Origin: Thalassobacillus devorans
Lineage (GTDB): Bacteria > Bacillota > Bacilli > Bacillales > Halobacillaceae
Assembly (NCBI RefSeq): GCF_900176565.1
Contig: NZ_FXEH01000005.1
Span: forward strand, 124,001-188,000
DNA: 64,000 bases
Reading direction: 5' to 3'
Shown here: positions 17,564 through 25,741 of the stretch, piece after piece
Layout: every line of letters begins with the position of its first letter
Position numbering within the stretch: position 1 is the first letter of the stretch
Program-made: the position numbers and the translations under genes
Notes under the pieces: model-generated
The model's database searches: none
What the model saw: the letters and a program-made list of their open reading frames with translations, nothing else
What the model was told of the DNA's origin: nothing

Positions 17564-18034
17564 CTACTTTGTTAATCCATTTAATTGTTCCCATTCACTT
17601 AAATACATTCTCTCTGTCAAATTGTTAGGATTACCAATCTTGCAGATGAACTCTAAACTATTTCCATCTGGATCATTAAAATGTATCTTTGCATGTCCAA
17701 AACCTCCATTAGGGTTAGGCATCACAAACGGTTCAGAAGGCTCAAAACCAAAAGCTTTTCTCGGTTTATAACCTTTATTTGTTAGCCAATTAACCGAGTT
17801 CTTTAACCCATCTAATGATACTTCAAAAGCTATATGTCTAAGCGAAGGATGATACTCCACCTCAACTTTATCGGTGTGCCATAATCCAAGCCAACTCTGG
17901 TCTTTTACAATCCATAAAAATGCTAATCTATCTTCCACTTTATGATCAAACTCCAAACCAAGTCCTTCATAAAATTCAACCGACTTTGTTAAATCACTTA
18001 CTGGCAAATGTGCTTCGTAAAGACCTTTAATCAA
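17564..18034 (-). CDS. VOC-family (glyoxalase/bleomycin-resistance-like) protein
   Basis: The 156-residue product shows the vicinal oxygen chelate fold. It starts IKGLYEAHLPVSDLTKSVEF, with a metal-ligand His, continues through HPSLRHIAFEVSLDGLKNSV, and ends FNDPDGNSLEFICKIG with the terminal Glu ligand. Such proteins act as metal-dependent lyases, dioxygenases or thiol transferases, or bind antibiotics. I start at TTG 18034, since GGAGG lies eight bases upstream and the ATG at 18058 lacks one. It is a single-gene unit of the array, followed by an array site. Confidence 0.8.
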   Translation of the reverse strand: MIKGLYEAHLPVSDLTKSVEFYEGLGLEFDHKVEDRLAFLWIVKDQSWLGLWHTDKVEVEYHPSLRHIAFEVSLDGLKNSVNWLTNKGYKPRKAFGFEPSEPFVMPNPNGGFGHAKIHFNDPDGNSLEFICKIGNPNNLTERMYLSEWEQLNGLTK

Positions 18035-18118
18035 TGAAAATACCTCCAATAATTTCATATAAGATTACTACGATCCTTCACTACTGTTTAGTAAAGAGAT
18101 AACCGCTTACGGAGAAAT

Positions 18119-18147
18119 GACCCTTTTATTCTTGAAATCGGGAGATC
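18119..18147 (-). repeat. Degenerate array site
   Basis: TGACCC, then TTGAAATCGGGAGATC, is a weak match to the array consensus, located just downstream of the methyltransferase remnant. It is accepted mainly because of its position. Confidence 0.35.
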
Positions 18148-18153
18148 TTTTAA

Positions 18154-18650
18154 TTATTTAACCGCTCTCCAAATTGTCCATCTATCTTCTTCAATTATGC
18201 TCTTATTACTTGAAAGTGACTTATCTACATGATTAATAAATATCCTTAATTCATTATCATCTAGTTCATGTAAAATACTTCTTCCGGTTCGCTCACTTAA
18301 ATCTTTTAGTAATTGATCTTTGGTGTGGTACACTTTTCTTGTTTCCCACAACTTAACTTCCTTCCTCAATTTTTCTAAATCCAACTTTCTTCAAAGTCTC
18401 CAATACGAAATGACTAGAATACCGGCGACTTACCTCTTTATCGATTAATCTTGGAAATAATTCAAAAAGATATCCTCTTATATGATTATCGTTGCCTTTT
18501 AGTAGACAATCATCAGGGGTACGGTCCTGAACAATATAATATCCATCATCATTGAGTATTCGATAGACACTCTTTCACAACAAATAAGGGACCATCGAGT
18601 GCAACCCCCAAGTGAATAGTGCTAAAACCAGATTCTAATCGTATAGTTAG
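18154..18650 (-). pseudogene. Methyltransferase-like remnant with frameshifts
   Basis: Three frames give one protein tail. They read TIHLGVALDGPLFVVKEC, then YRILNDDGYYIVQDRTPDDC continuing to HFVLETLKKVGFRKIEE, then VKLWETRKVYHTKDQLLKDL to WRAVK. This looks like the C-terminal half of a class I SAM-dependent methyltransferase. One break is a single extra base near 18563. The other is a tandem GGAA duplication near 18362. The N-terminal SAM-binding half is absent, and an intron fragment lies beyond. The gene is inactive. Confidence 0.6.
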
Positions 18651-18732
18651 AGGCCCTCCCTTTATTTGGAATAACTAAGAGGGCCACTCTATACCTAGAT
18701 AAATAAACATAGAACCATATACAAACAATCAA

Positions 18733-19052
18733 TACGTTTGTAAATTTAGACCCTTACCTTCGGAAGTTCGTCAGTTCCTATCTCAAAGAACGATTCTCAT
18801 CCTATCTAGTTTTTCAGCCGTGAGGCATATCGGTCGGCATACCTTGTTTATGGCTTCAGCCTTCGTTCTGCCTAATCTACCTGCGCTTCACACCCTAAGA
18901 CCTGTCCGTCTTAACGCATGCAGGAGTGTTGACGGGATGGTTTCTGGAAACATGGATCCTTCATTCCCATCCTCCGTTGTACAGTTAAGATTTAATCATA
19001 TAAACCTTTTGCCTTTCGCGCTGAAAAGCGCTTATAGCAGAACTTGTCGCGC
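18733..19052 (-). mobile_element. Group II intron, 5' fragment
   Basis: About 320 bp closely match the first 320 bases of the complete intron, beginning GCGCGACAAGTTCTGCTATA on the minus strand right after an array-site GGGGGC core. The 3' part, including the reverse transcriptase gene and domain V, is missing. Because incomplete reverse transcription would lose the 5' end instead, a later deletion is the better explanation. Confidence 0.8.
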
Positions 19053-19086
19053 GCCCCCTTTAACGGAAGACTCGATATCAAGATTT
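19053..19086 (-). repeat. Array site, interrupted by the intron fragment
   Basis: On the plus strand it reads GCCCCCTTTAACGGAAGA, CTCGATATCAAG, ATTT. The intron fragment abuts the core exactly as in the other two copies. Confidence 0.75.
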
Positions 19087-19109
19087 ATTACCTGATTAAC
19101 ATGTGGGTA

Positions 19110-20027
19110 TCACTGTTTTACAGCATGAACATAATGAATGGTTTCAAAAGCTGTTAAGTAGTCATTTCTATTACTAAAATACAGTTCATTTATATTACTC
19201 GGTGTAAGATGTTCATAGATAAGTAAGCCAAATGTTTCTAGTATTTTCTCCAGTTCCTGATAAGAAAAACATGATTTCATTGGTTCCCCACTTGCAGCAG
19301 CCATTTTAACCATATTTTCCACTCTATTAAAGTGACCCTTTTCAGTAAATAAAGTTTCGTCTCCATAATCAAAAACAATTGAGCTACCCGGTGAAACTTC
19401 GTTAAATAAATGAGCCATTAAGTTTGAGATTTCTTCTCTAGTTAAATAATAAGAAACTCCTAAAAGGCTAAAAAAAGTCTTTTTATTAACATCAAACCCT
19501 TGTTTTATTAGGTTTTGATCAGAAAACATTCTAGTGAAATCCATTGCAATAAACTGAAGATTACTTGGAATGTTAATATTAGCTTCTTTCAACCTTTTCT
19601 TTTTAAATTCTTGCGTAGATGGGTGATCAATTTCAAATATCTCTAGAACAATTTCCAATTCAGGATATCGATAGCAAAATGTATCTAGCCCTGCCCCAAG
19701 GATGACATATTGTTCTACTCCAAGATCAACTTCATTTAGTAATACTTTTTCTGAATAAGCAGCACGAGCTAGAGGTGTTGGAGAAAGCTGAACTTGAGTT
19801 ATCCATTTTAATATTTCTTCTGTGTTTCCTTTTAATTTCTGAGCTATATCTGTGTTGAAAAATTGGACACCATATACCATGTTCTTCTTTATGTCATTAA
19901 ATTCACCTTGTGTAATTAAATCCTTGGCCACATAGTCATTAAAAATTTTAGGCGAGTCAAAACAACTATGATAAGCTTTACCAAAAGCAGAAATTAATGA
20001 GGTAAGACTAGACTCATGTTCTTTCAC
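19110..20027 (-). CDS. LCMT/TcmP-like SAM-dependent methyltransferase
   Basis: The roughly 305-residue product resembles the leucine carboxyl methyltransferase/TcmP O-methyltransferase family. Its SAM motif is EQYVILGAGLDTFCYRYPEL, with the acidic residue in VLEIFEIDHPSTQEFKKKRL, and a later FFSLLGVSYYLTREEISNLM block. I start at GTG 20027, nine bases after AAGGAG; the ATG at 20081 lies inside a terminator-like hairpin. The unit has its own consensus promoter and a leader that can fold into an intrinsic terminator, unusual within the array. The acceptor substrate is unknown; small-molecule O-methylation or drug modification is plausible. Confidence 0.8.
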   Translation of the reverse strand: MKEHESSLTSLISAFGKAYHSCFDSPKIFNDYVAKDLITQGEFNDIKKNMVYGVQFFNTDIAQKLKGNTEEILKWITQVQLSPTPLARAAYSEKVLLNEVDLGVEQYVILGAGLDTFCYRYPELEIVLEIFEIDHPSTQEFKKKRLKEANINIPSNLQFIAMDFTRMFSDQNLIKQGFDVNKKTFFSLLGVSYYLTREEISNLMAHLFNEVSPGSSIVFDYGDETLFTEKGHFNRVENMVKMAAASGEPMKSCFSYQELEKILETFGLLIYEHLTPSNINELYFSNRNDYLTAFETIHYVHAVKQ

Positions 20028-20042
20028 GGAAACACACTCCTT

Positions 20043-20082
20043 AAAACAAAAATGGGATTCCCCCGGCCAGGAGAACCCCATT
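20043..20082 (-). terminator. Terminator hairpin in the methyltransferase leader (candidate attenuator)
   Basis: On the minus strand AATGGGGTTCTCC pairs with GGGGAATCCCATT across 13 bp (two G-U pairs) around a TGGCC loop. TTTTTGTTTT follows at once, and the ribosome binding site and GTG start come directly after. This placement between promoter and gene is that of an attenuator. Confidence 0.7.
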
Positions 20083-20107
20083 ATATACCTTGATAATATA
20101 ATTGTAA

Positions 20108-20136
20108 ATTATAGCATAAAATCATTTTTTTGTAAA
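20108..20136 (-). promoter_or_regulatory. Sigma-A promoter of the methyltransferase unit
   Basis: On the minus strand TTTACA (20136-20131) and TATAAT (20113-20108) are separated by exactly 17 bases, a near-consensus housekeeping promoter pointing at the gene. Confidence 0.8.
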
Positions 20137-20196
20137 ATATTTTGCTCTTTAACAAAAGCAGTTTCAACATCTCAATTTAACTAACTTTTCTGAAAT

Positions 20197-20229
20197 GCCC
20201 ACTTATCTTGGATACTTGAAATCAAGATA
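20197..20229 (-). repeat. Array site
   Basis: Plus strand: GCCCACTTATCTTGGATA, then CTTGAAATCAAGATA. The core is shortened to GCCC. It closes the ORF-less repeated unit at 20251-20393. Confidence 0.65.
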
Positions 20230-20250
20230 ACACCAACAACTCTTTAATAG

Positions 20251-20393
20251 TTTAAAGCACGTTTACACTAAAGATTTATTGTATTACAATTTGTGATGAC
20301 CTAAACTTCTCACTTTTTCAACCAATTTAGTGAGAAGCTGTAGAAAATGACCATATTCGGTTTAAGGACTCCACCTATAATGTGGGGTCTTTC
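20251..20393 (-). repeat. ORF-less repeated unit A of the array
   Basis: About 140 bp here match 22972-23114 at roughly 70 percent by eye. Shared stretches include GTTTACA, TATTGTA, ACAATTT and TGTAGAAAATGACCA. The minus-strand 5' end can form a hairpin (20392-20364). No convincing gene is present; only a 14-codon frame is partly conserved. It sits between two array sites, so it occupies the place of a gene. Confidence 0.6.
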
Positions 20394-20442
20394 TTATTAT
20401 CACAATAATTTTTTCAACCGTATTAAACCTTACTTAAGAATT

Positions 20443-20476
20443 GCCCCCTTTTCATCAAAACTTGAATTCGAGATAT
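20443..20476 (-). repeat. Array site
   Basis: Plus strand: GCCCCCTTTTCATCAAAA, then CTTGAATTCGAG and ATAT. It follows the 82-residue gene. Confidence 0.75.
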
Positions 20477-20523
20477 AATCTAAAGATGCGCTTACTTTAG
20501 TACTCTTTCTCTCAACAATTCTT

Positions 20524-20772
20524 TTATCCTAAATATACAATTTCACCATTTTCCTTTTTGCATCGTATCGTAATTTTCCCCGCATTTTGTTCTGGGTTCT
20601 TATATCCATTTTCTACTTCTTGAAATAGCCTTGATAACAGATTTTCTACTTCTCCTAATGTTGTATCTTTAGAAAGGTTATGTACCTCCATTAATTCAAC
20701 ACCTTTATGAGCATCTGCCGTACCTTGGACTTCAACCTCTCCAAATGCTTGAACTTCGATTTCTATTTTCAA
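20524..20772 (-). CDS. Hypothetical small acidic protein
   Basis: The 82-residue soluble product has no recognised family. It begins LKIEIEVQAFGEVEVQGTAD and ends with a basic beta-like strand, GKITIRCKKENGEIVYLG. I prefer the TTG at 20772 over the ATG at 20781, because GAGGAG touches the ATG and is nine bases before the TTG. It is a single-gene unit bracketed by array sites. Confidence 0.6.
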   Translation of the reverse strand: MKIEIEVQAFGEVEVQGTADAHKGVELMEVHNLSKDTTLGEVENLLSRLFQEVENGYKNPEQNAGKITIRCKKENGEIVYLG

Positions 20773-20830
20773 ATTCTTCATCTCCTCAAAACTATTATTG
20801 TATTTAATTAACTTCCAAAAGGTTCACTAC

Positions 20831-20905
20831 CTGCTCCGTTAGCAAAATAAGCGATAGCCACTGTGCAGCTATCGCCCCCTTATGCGGAAGACTCGAATTC
20901 AAGAT
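20831..20905 (-). repeat. Array site, full-length copy
   Basis: Plus strand: CTGCTCCGTTAGC, a perfect hairpin of GCGATAGC and GCTATCGC, the CCCCC core, GGAAGA, CTCGAATTCAAG and ATA. This is one of the best copies and lies 7 bases after the MocR-type gene. Confidence 0.85.
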
Positions 20906-20911
20906 AAAATG

Positions 20912-22318
20912 TTAATCTAACCAGGCTTTTGATAATTGACGAACACCTTCATGGATGTTTTCTATGTTAATTCCGCCAAAGCCTATTAATATGCTATGCT
21001 CATTTATTTTATGTGGAGCATTATAGTAAATAGAGGTAGGATACACTTTAACAGAATGTTCCTTTGCCATTTGAATTAAATTTTGTTCTGACCTTCTTCT
21101 ATAATCGCTCAACAAAATATGAAGGCCCGATTGTTCGCCAATTACTTCAAAATTATCTTTCAAATATTCATTTATTGAGGAAATCAATACTTCTTGTTTT
21201 CTACGATACAGCCGCCTCATTTTATTTAAGTGTGTCTCCCAGTGCCCATTTTTCATGAACTTCTGAAGAGTATCTTGATGTAACTTAGAAACTGTCTGCT
21301 TATAAACACTGAGTTTATTTTCATAGTTGCCAAGTAAATGTTCAGGTAAAATCATATAGCTAACTCTTATGGAAGGAATTAATGATTTGGAAAATGTGCC
21401 AAGGTAGATAACTCTATCCCAGTTATCCAAACCTTGTAAAGATGGGATAGGTTTACCTTTATACCTGAACTCTCCATCATAATCATCTTCTATAATATAA
21501 CCATTCACTTCATTTGCCCATTTCAACAATTCTATTCTTCGTTTTATTGGCATAATAATCCCGGTTGGGAATTGATGTGATGGAGTGACATAAGTGATAG
21601 TCGCATCAGAAGCCCTTAAGGTATCTATACATATACCGTTTTTATTTAAAGGAATCGGCCGAATAAGATGCCCTTTATCCTCTAAAACTCTTCGGGTTCT
21701 GTGAAACCCTGGGTCTTCCATGGCATAGACATAACTAGGATCTAACATCATCGTTAAAAGGTGTAATAAATACTGGGTTCCTGCTCCTATAACGATTTGC
21801 GCTGGAGAGCACTTCACACCCCTTGATTGAAATAAGTAATTAGCTATTTCATTTCTTAGCGACCATTCTCCTTTTGGATCCCCATTTAAAAACACTTCCT
21901 TTTGTTGTTTATCTATAGACTCCAAGGTTAACCTTTTCCAAACAGAATAAGGAAATTGATCTAATTCAACTTTTCCATGGTTGAAGTCATATTTGTACAT
22001 ATCCTTTTTGTTAGAAGTCTTTCTCTCCATTTCCTTTCTCTTGACTGGTCTGATATTAAACCAATCTTCATCTATATCTGCCACGAAAAAACCTTCTCTA
22101 GGTATACTCTGAACATAACCTTCCGCATTAAGTTGCTGATATGCATTCTCCACTGTATTCAGACTAACTCCTAAATGATTTGCGAGTTTCCTTTTAGATG
22201 GGAGTTTATCACCTGGCCTAATCTTTTCTATTTGAATCTGTTTTTTTATATAGCTCAATAATTGCACAAATAACGGCTCTTTACTGGTCCGATCTAGTAG
22301 CGGTGTAATTTCAAGCAT
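20912..22318 (-). CDS. MocR-family regulator (GntR HTH fused to aminotransferase domain)
   Basis: The 468-residue product joins an N-terminal GntR winged helix to a fold-I aminotransferase-like domain. The helix includes KIRPGDKLPSKRKLANHLGV and SLNTVENAYQQLNAEGYVQS (about residues 35-75). The pyridoxal phosphate lysine is in VIYLGTFSKSLIPSIRVSYM near 310, and the conserved Asp is in YIIEDDYDGEFRYKG. MocR regulators bind pyridoxal phosphate and usually control a divergent gene. Here the divergent gene is the acetyltransferase at 22436. The pair seems to have moved as one unit. Confidence 0.9.
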   Translation of the reverse strand: MLEITPLLDRTSKEPLFVQLLSYIKKQIQIEKIRPGDKLPSKRKLANHLGVSLNTVENAYQQLNAEGYVQSIPREGFFVADIDEDWFNIRPVKRKEMERKTSNKKDMYKYDFNHGKVELDQFPYSVWKRLTLESIDKQQKEVFLNGDPKGEWSLRNEIANYLFQSRGVKCSPAQIVIGAGTQYLLHLLTMMLDPSYVYAMEDPGFHRTRRVLEDKGHLIRPIPLNKNGICIDTLRASDATITYVTPSHQFPTGIIMPIKRRIELLKWANEVNGYIIEDDYDGEFRYKGKPIPSLQGLDNWDRVIYLGTFSKSLIPSIRVSYMILPEHLLGNYENKLSVYKQTVSKLHQDTLQKFMKNGHWETHLNKMRRLYRRKQEVLISSINEYLKDNFEVIGEQSGLHILLSDYRRRSEQNLIQMAKEHSVKVYPTSIYYNAPHKINEHSILIGFGGINIENIHEGVRQLSKAWLD

Positions 22319-22435
22319 TTTTTTTATCCTCCCTTAAGGACTGACCCCTTCAGTTATTATTAATCTGATACTTTTGTTGAGTTCAGTAGATCAATATAAT
22401 GATTTTATTACAAGTTCAATAAGGAGGAAACAGAA

Positions 22436-22870
22436 TTGGAGAAAATTAAGCAGTTAATAACAGAAGATGAATGGTTAGAAGCTTTTCCGATAATGAAACA
22501 ATTACGTACACAACATAACGAAGAGACTTTTTTAGACATTGTTAGAGACGCCCATCAAAAAGAAGATTATCAAATGTATGCTCTCTATCAAGGAAATACT
22601 ATCGTTTCAGTTGTTGGGTTTATGCCTATGGTTACGCTCTATTATGGTAGATTTATTTGGGTTTGCGACTTAGTTACAGACTCTAATATTCGATCAAACG
22701 GATATGGGGAGAAACTTCTTACATATGTACATGACTGGGCAATTGAAAATCATTACGATTGCGTAGCATTATCTTCAGGATTACAAAGGGAGAAAGCTCA
22801 TAAGTTCTATGAAGAAAAAATGGGATATAAAAGAGTGAGTTACGTATTTAAAAATTCTTTAAAATCATAA
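22436..22870 (+). CDS. GNAT family N-acetyltransferase
   Basis: The 144-residue acetyltransferase has the acetyl-CoA binding block VCDLVTDSNIRSNGYGEKLL, with R-x-x-G-Y-G, and the C-terminal KAHKFYEEKMGYKRVSYVFK. It starts at TTG 22436 with AAGGAGG eight bases upstream. It is read opposite to all other intact array genes and is divergent from the MocR-type regulator, its probable controller. The acceptor amine is unknown. Confidence 0.85.
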   Translation: MEKIKQLITEDEWLEAFPIMKQLRTQHNEETFLDIVRDAHQKEDYQMYALYQGNTIVSVVGFMPMVTLYYGRFIWVCDLVTDSNIRSNGYGEKLLTYVHDWAIENHYDCVALSSGLQREKAHKFYEEKMGYKRVSYVFKNSLKS

Positions 22871-22897
22871 AGAGGACCTACAGAAGGGCCCTCTATA
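22869..22897 (+). terminator. Hairpin after the plus-strand GNAT gene
   Basis: AGAGGACC and GGGCCCTCT can pair directly after the stop codon, followed by ATAGTT. The U-run is poor, so termination is only likely. Confidence 0.45.
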
Positions 22898-22918
22898 GTT
22901 AATATTCATTCCCAAAAA

Positions 22919-22951
22919 GACCCACATAGTGGAAGACATAAAATCAAGATA
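22919..22951 (-). repeat. Array site, diverged
   Basis: Plus strand: GACCCACATAGTGGAAGA, then CATAAAATCAAGATA. The palindrome is damaged on one side. Confidence 0.55.
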
Positions 22952-22971
22952 CTTTAATTATTCTTTATTCC

Positions 22972-23114
22972 TGTAAAGCGTGTTTACATTAAATCAGTAT
23001 TGTACTACAATTTATAATTATCTAATATTCTTACTTTTCAACCAGTTTTGTGAGAATGTGTAGAAAATGACCAACCCTATTAAGGACTCCGCTTATTATA
23101 GTAGCGGAGTCCTT
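22972..23114 (-). repeat. ORF-less repeated unit B of the array
   Basis: This is the second copy of the unit at 20251-20393. Its minus-strand 5' end forms a perfect 11-bp stem, AAGGACTCCGC with GCGGAGTCCTT (23082-23114). No start codon with a ribosome binding site is seen in either copy. A structured RNA or decayed gene are both possible. Confidence 0.6.
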
Positions 23115-23167
23115 GATCATTTTGGGAATGATGTGACCGTCAAGTAAAATGACACAATTTCTGCTTA

Positions 23168-23932
23168 TTAATTTGAAACACTTTGCTGCCCAAATATGGT
23201 TTTTCGATGCTTCATTCGCCAACTGTCTTCATTTAAATGAATGATTTCCACTCGATGCAATATACGATCTAGAATCGCAGTTGTAATTGCCTGATCTCCT
23301 AATAATTCCCCCCATTCTTTAGGACCTTTATTGGACGTTAATATAATCGATGTTTGATTGTATAAATCATTGATCAAATGAAAAAACATATTGGCTTCCT
23401 GTTTGTCCATTGCCATAAACATTAAATCGTCAATGATAACTAGATCTGCTTCTCGTATTCTCTTCATTCTTGTTTTCGATTTCCTTGTGATTTCTTCAGT
23501 CTTTAATACATGAATGAGATCACCCATCGTAGTAAAAATCACTTTATATCCTTGGTTGAGAGCCTCAATGCCCAGCCCAATCGATAGGTGGGTTTTGCCG
23601 ACGCCTGGCGGGCCAAGGAAAATAATATTATATAGCTGCTCCATCCACGTTAAGTCCTTTAACTGATTTAGTTTCTTCGAACTTAATGATTTCTGTTCTT
23701 TTAAATCGTATTCTTCCAAAGTGCTGAAAAACGGGAACGTCGCCCATTTAAACCGTTTCTCTAATAGCTTTTCTTCTCTGCGCTTTTGTTCATAGGTTGC
23801 TACATCCAGGAGAAACTGAGTAAAGGATGCGTCCTTTTGCTCAGCTTCTCTTATGAGTGTAGGAAGATGGTTAGCTGTTTCGGTCAGGCGGAGGGTTTTC
23901 ATCAAATCTTGTAATTGATTCAGCTGACTCAA
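23168..23932 (-). CDS. istB: IS21-family helper ATPase IstB (copy 3)
   Basis: The 254-residue AAA+ ATPase has Walker A GPPGVGKTHLSIGLG, Walker B LVIIDDLMFMAMDKQEANMF, and the sensor stretch SIILTSNKGPKEWGELLGDQ. It overlaps istA by 4 bases. It resembles the IstB at 11675-12442 over its full length but with many substitutions, so the two elements are related rather than recent duplicates. Confidence 0.9.
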   Translation of the reverse strand: MSQLNQLQDLMKTLRLTETANHLPTLIREAEQKDASFTQFLLDVATYEQKRREEKLLEKRFKWATFPFFSTLEEYDLKEQKSLSSKKLNQLKDLTWMEQLYNIIFLGPPGVGKTHLSIGLGIEALNQGYKVIFTTMGDLIHVLKTEEITRKSKTRMKRIREADLVIIDDLMFMAMDKQEANMFFHLINDLYNQTSIILTSNKGPKEWGELLGDQAITTAILDRILHRVEIIHLNEDSWRMKHRKTIFGQQSVSN

Positions 23933-25542
23933 TTAGACTCACCCTCCAATATTTCAGTATAGGCATTTACTGTTCTCTTTTGGGCTTCCGTATCCATGAG
24001 CCAGCCTGAAATCTTATTTATAGATGATACAGCCCGGGCGTTATCGGTTACTGTATCATCAACTTGGCGTTGTCGTTTGATGTATGAAACGATATCGCTA
24101 AAATCTGTCGCACTATAAAGATTTCTTTTCACACATTCTTTCAGTGCTGCTGATAAGATTGCCCCATTGTTCTCCTTTGTCTGCTTTAAAATAATCTGCA
24201 ACTGATCTCTAATATACCGAGGGTAGTTTTGCCGGATGATATTAAGATAGTCGTATGCGGAATCTACCTCTTCAAACCGTTTCGCAACCGTATCCATAAA
24301 TGCATTGATGCCTTTTGTTCGATCGCGCGAATGGCTTCTATCCTTTACTAATTGGCCTTTTCCTTCAGGAATAGTGTGTTTTGCAATCAATTCTCCTGTA
24401 TCGGTAATATAGATGAATAGTTGTTTGTCTTCCGTTTCCTTGATACCGACGGTATCATATTTATGGAATGTTCCAAGTGGAAGAGAATACCGATTCGACA
24501 AATAACGAATTGTATTGTCCTTATGGACGCTTCTTGTTATACTATTTTCATAATTGTTTTTGATAGTTAATTTTTCTGCGACTGGTCTTAAGTGTTGCTT
24601 TTCCAAGGAGAACACTTCGGCCGGTCTTTTTTTTGTTGTGTTATGGATTTTATAGTTCCCTGTCCGGTTTAGCCACTGCCAACCCTGCTCATTCCAGGAA
24701 TCAATGTTGTGAAACACTCTATGTCTTGCAAAGTTATGCTTGATAAAGCCAACCACATTTTCAATTTTCCCTTTACTTTCCGGGTCAGCTTTTCTACAAA
24801 CCCTAAGGTTTAAACGCCTGGTTTCCTTATAGTGTTGAAACTCTTTCGTTAAGATAAGATCCCCGCCATTTTCACTGACCACGATTAAATTATCCTGATC
24901 ATAAACGATTTCTCTTGGGATTCCGCCATACCACCGAAATGCATCTTCATGTGCTTCCATCACATCCTGGGTAGTGAAAGGTCTGTCTAACCATTTTTTA
25001 TATTTGTATCTCGAGTTAGACAAAACAAATGCGATAAAGCTCAGCTTCACCTCTTGATTGTCAGGTGTTCTTTGTTTTGTATGACCAAAATCAACCTGCA
25101 TTTGTTCTCCCATTGGCTGGTCAGGAATAGCTTCATAATTCCGTGGTAGAGTCTCTTTCTCTATTCTATATTCAGTACGTAATTCTCTAACGTAGGCACG
25201 AACCGTGCTCTCGCCAATCTCCAGTGATTCATACCTTTCCTGTAACCAATCTTGCACTTGTGCTGCCGACATATCAGGATGTTCTCTCAGCCAGGATAAA
25301 ATTAACGCTTTGTAAGGATCTAACTTTTTCTCTCTCGTTTTTATTCTTTCTACCCATTCAGCCATCTCCGAAGGAGACTTCTGCAGGTTGCGATATACCG
25401 TTGATCTTGAAACCCCTAACTTTTCCGCCACCTTCGATTTACTAAATCCTTGCTTAATTAACTGTTGAATCTCCATATACATTTCCCACTTATCCACCTT
25501 TTCTGAGCCCTCCATTGATGTCTGTATAATCTTAAATATCAT
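23929..25542 (-). CDS. istA: IS21-family transposase IstA (copy 3)
   Basis: The transposase has a helix-turn-helix (FSKSKVAEKLGVSRSTVYRN) and the DDE residues in MGEQMQVDFGHTKQR, PREIVYDQDNLIVVSENGGD and KADPESKGKIENVVGFIKHN. The protein could start at the first ATG (25542) or at one of several internal methionines; GGAGGG and AAGTGGG occur within the first 20 codons, so the N terminus is uncertain. All catalytic regions are intact. Confidence 0.85.
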   Translation of the reverse strand: MIFKIIQTSMEGSEKVDKWEMYMEIQQLIKQGFSKSKVAEKLGVSRSTVYRNLQKSPSEMAEWVERIKTREKKLDPYKALILSWLREHPDMSAAQVQDWLQERYESLEIGESTVRAYVRELRTEYRIEKETLPRNYEAIPDQPMGEQMQVDFGHTKQRTPDNQEVKLSFIAFVLSNSRYKYKKWLDRPFTTQDVMEAHEDAFRWYGGIPREIVYDQDNLIVVSENGGDLILTKEFQHYKETRRLNLRVCRKADPESKGKIENVVGFIKHNFARHRVFHNIDSWNEQGWQWLNRTGNYKIHNTTKKRPAEVFSLEKQHLRPVAEKLTIKNNYENSITRSVHKDNTIRYLSNRYSLPLGTFHKYDTVGIKETEDKQLFIYITDTGELIAKHTIPEGKGQLVKDRSHSRDRTKGINAFMDTVAKRFEEVDSAYDYLNIIRQNYPRYIRDQLQIILKQTKENNGAILSAALKECVKRNLYSATDFSDIVSYIKRQRQVDDTVTDNARAVSSINKISGWLMDTEAQKRTVNAYTEILEGESN

Positions 25543-25658
25543 ACAATGGGAGAGCTGTATATTTTACTGGTATATTTGGGTAAATAAGTGTTTCTTCTAA
25601 TCTAGCGGAAACTGTCTACTTTAGTTTAGCAGTCACAAATGAAGCCTATTCCTGATTA

Positions 25659-25692
25659 GCCCCCTATTACGGAAGACTTGATTTTGAGATAT
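25659..25692 (-). repeat. Array site
   Basis: Plus strand: GCCCCCTATTACGGAAGA, CTTGATTTTGAG, ATAT. It follows the GNAT gene at 25742-26158. Confidence 0.8.
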
Positions 25693-25741
25693 TGAAGCAG
25701 ATATTCAACTAACCTCCACATTAGCCCTATAAGAAACATTA

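Larger units (their letters stand above)
23132..25637 (-). mobile_element. IS21-family insertion sequence, copy 3, complete
   Basis: The ends read TGTGACCG on the left and AGTCACA on the right, with longer imperfect inverted similarity inward. A perfect 5-bp duplication, AATGA, flanks it at 23127-23131 and 25638-25642. Removing the element rejoins an array site to the ORF-less repeated unit B, so it entered an already assembled array. Confidence 0.85.

Noticed and set aside
16618-17575. Several plus-strand frames of 60-170 codons, also at 18820-19095 and 31203-31757.
   Set aside because: They lie antisense within group II intron RNA domains and recur in each intron copy because the intron recurs.
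23031-23222. A 63-codon minus-strand frame.
   Set aside because: It spans the boundary of the IS21-family element and joins IS sequence to the ORF-less unit, so it is accidental.
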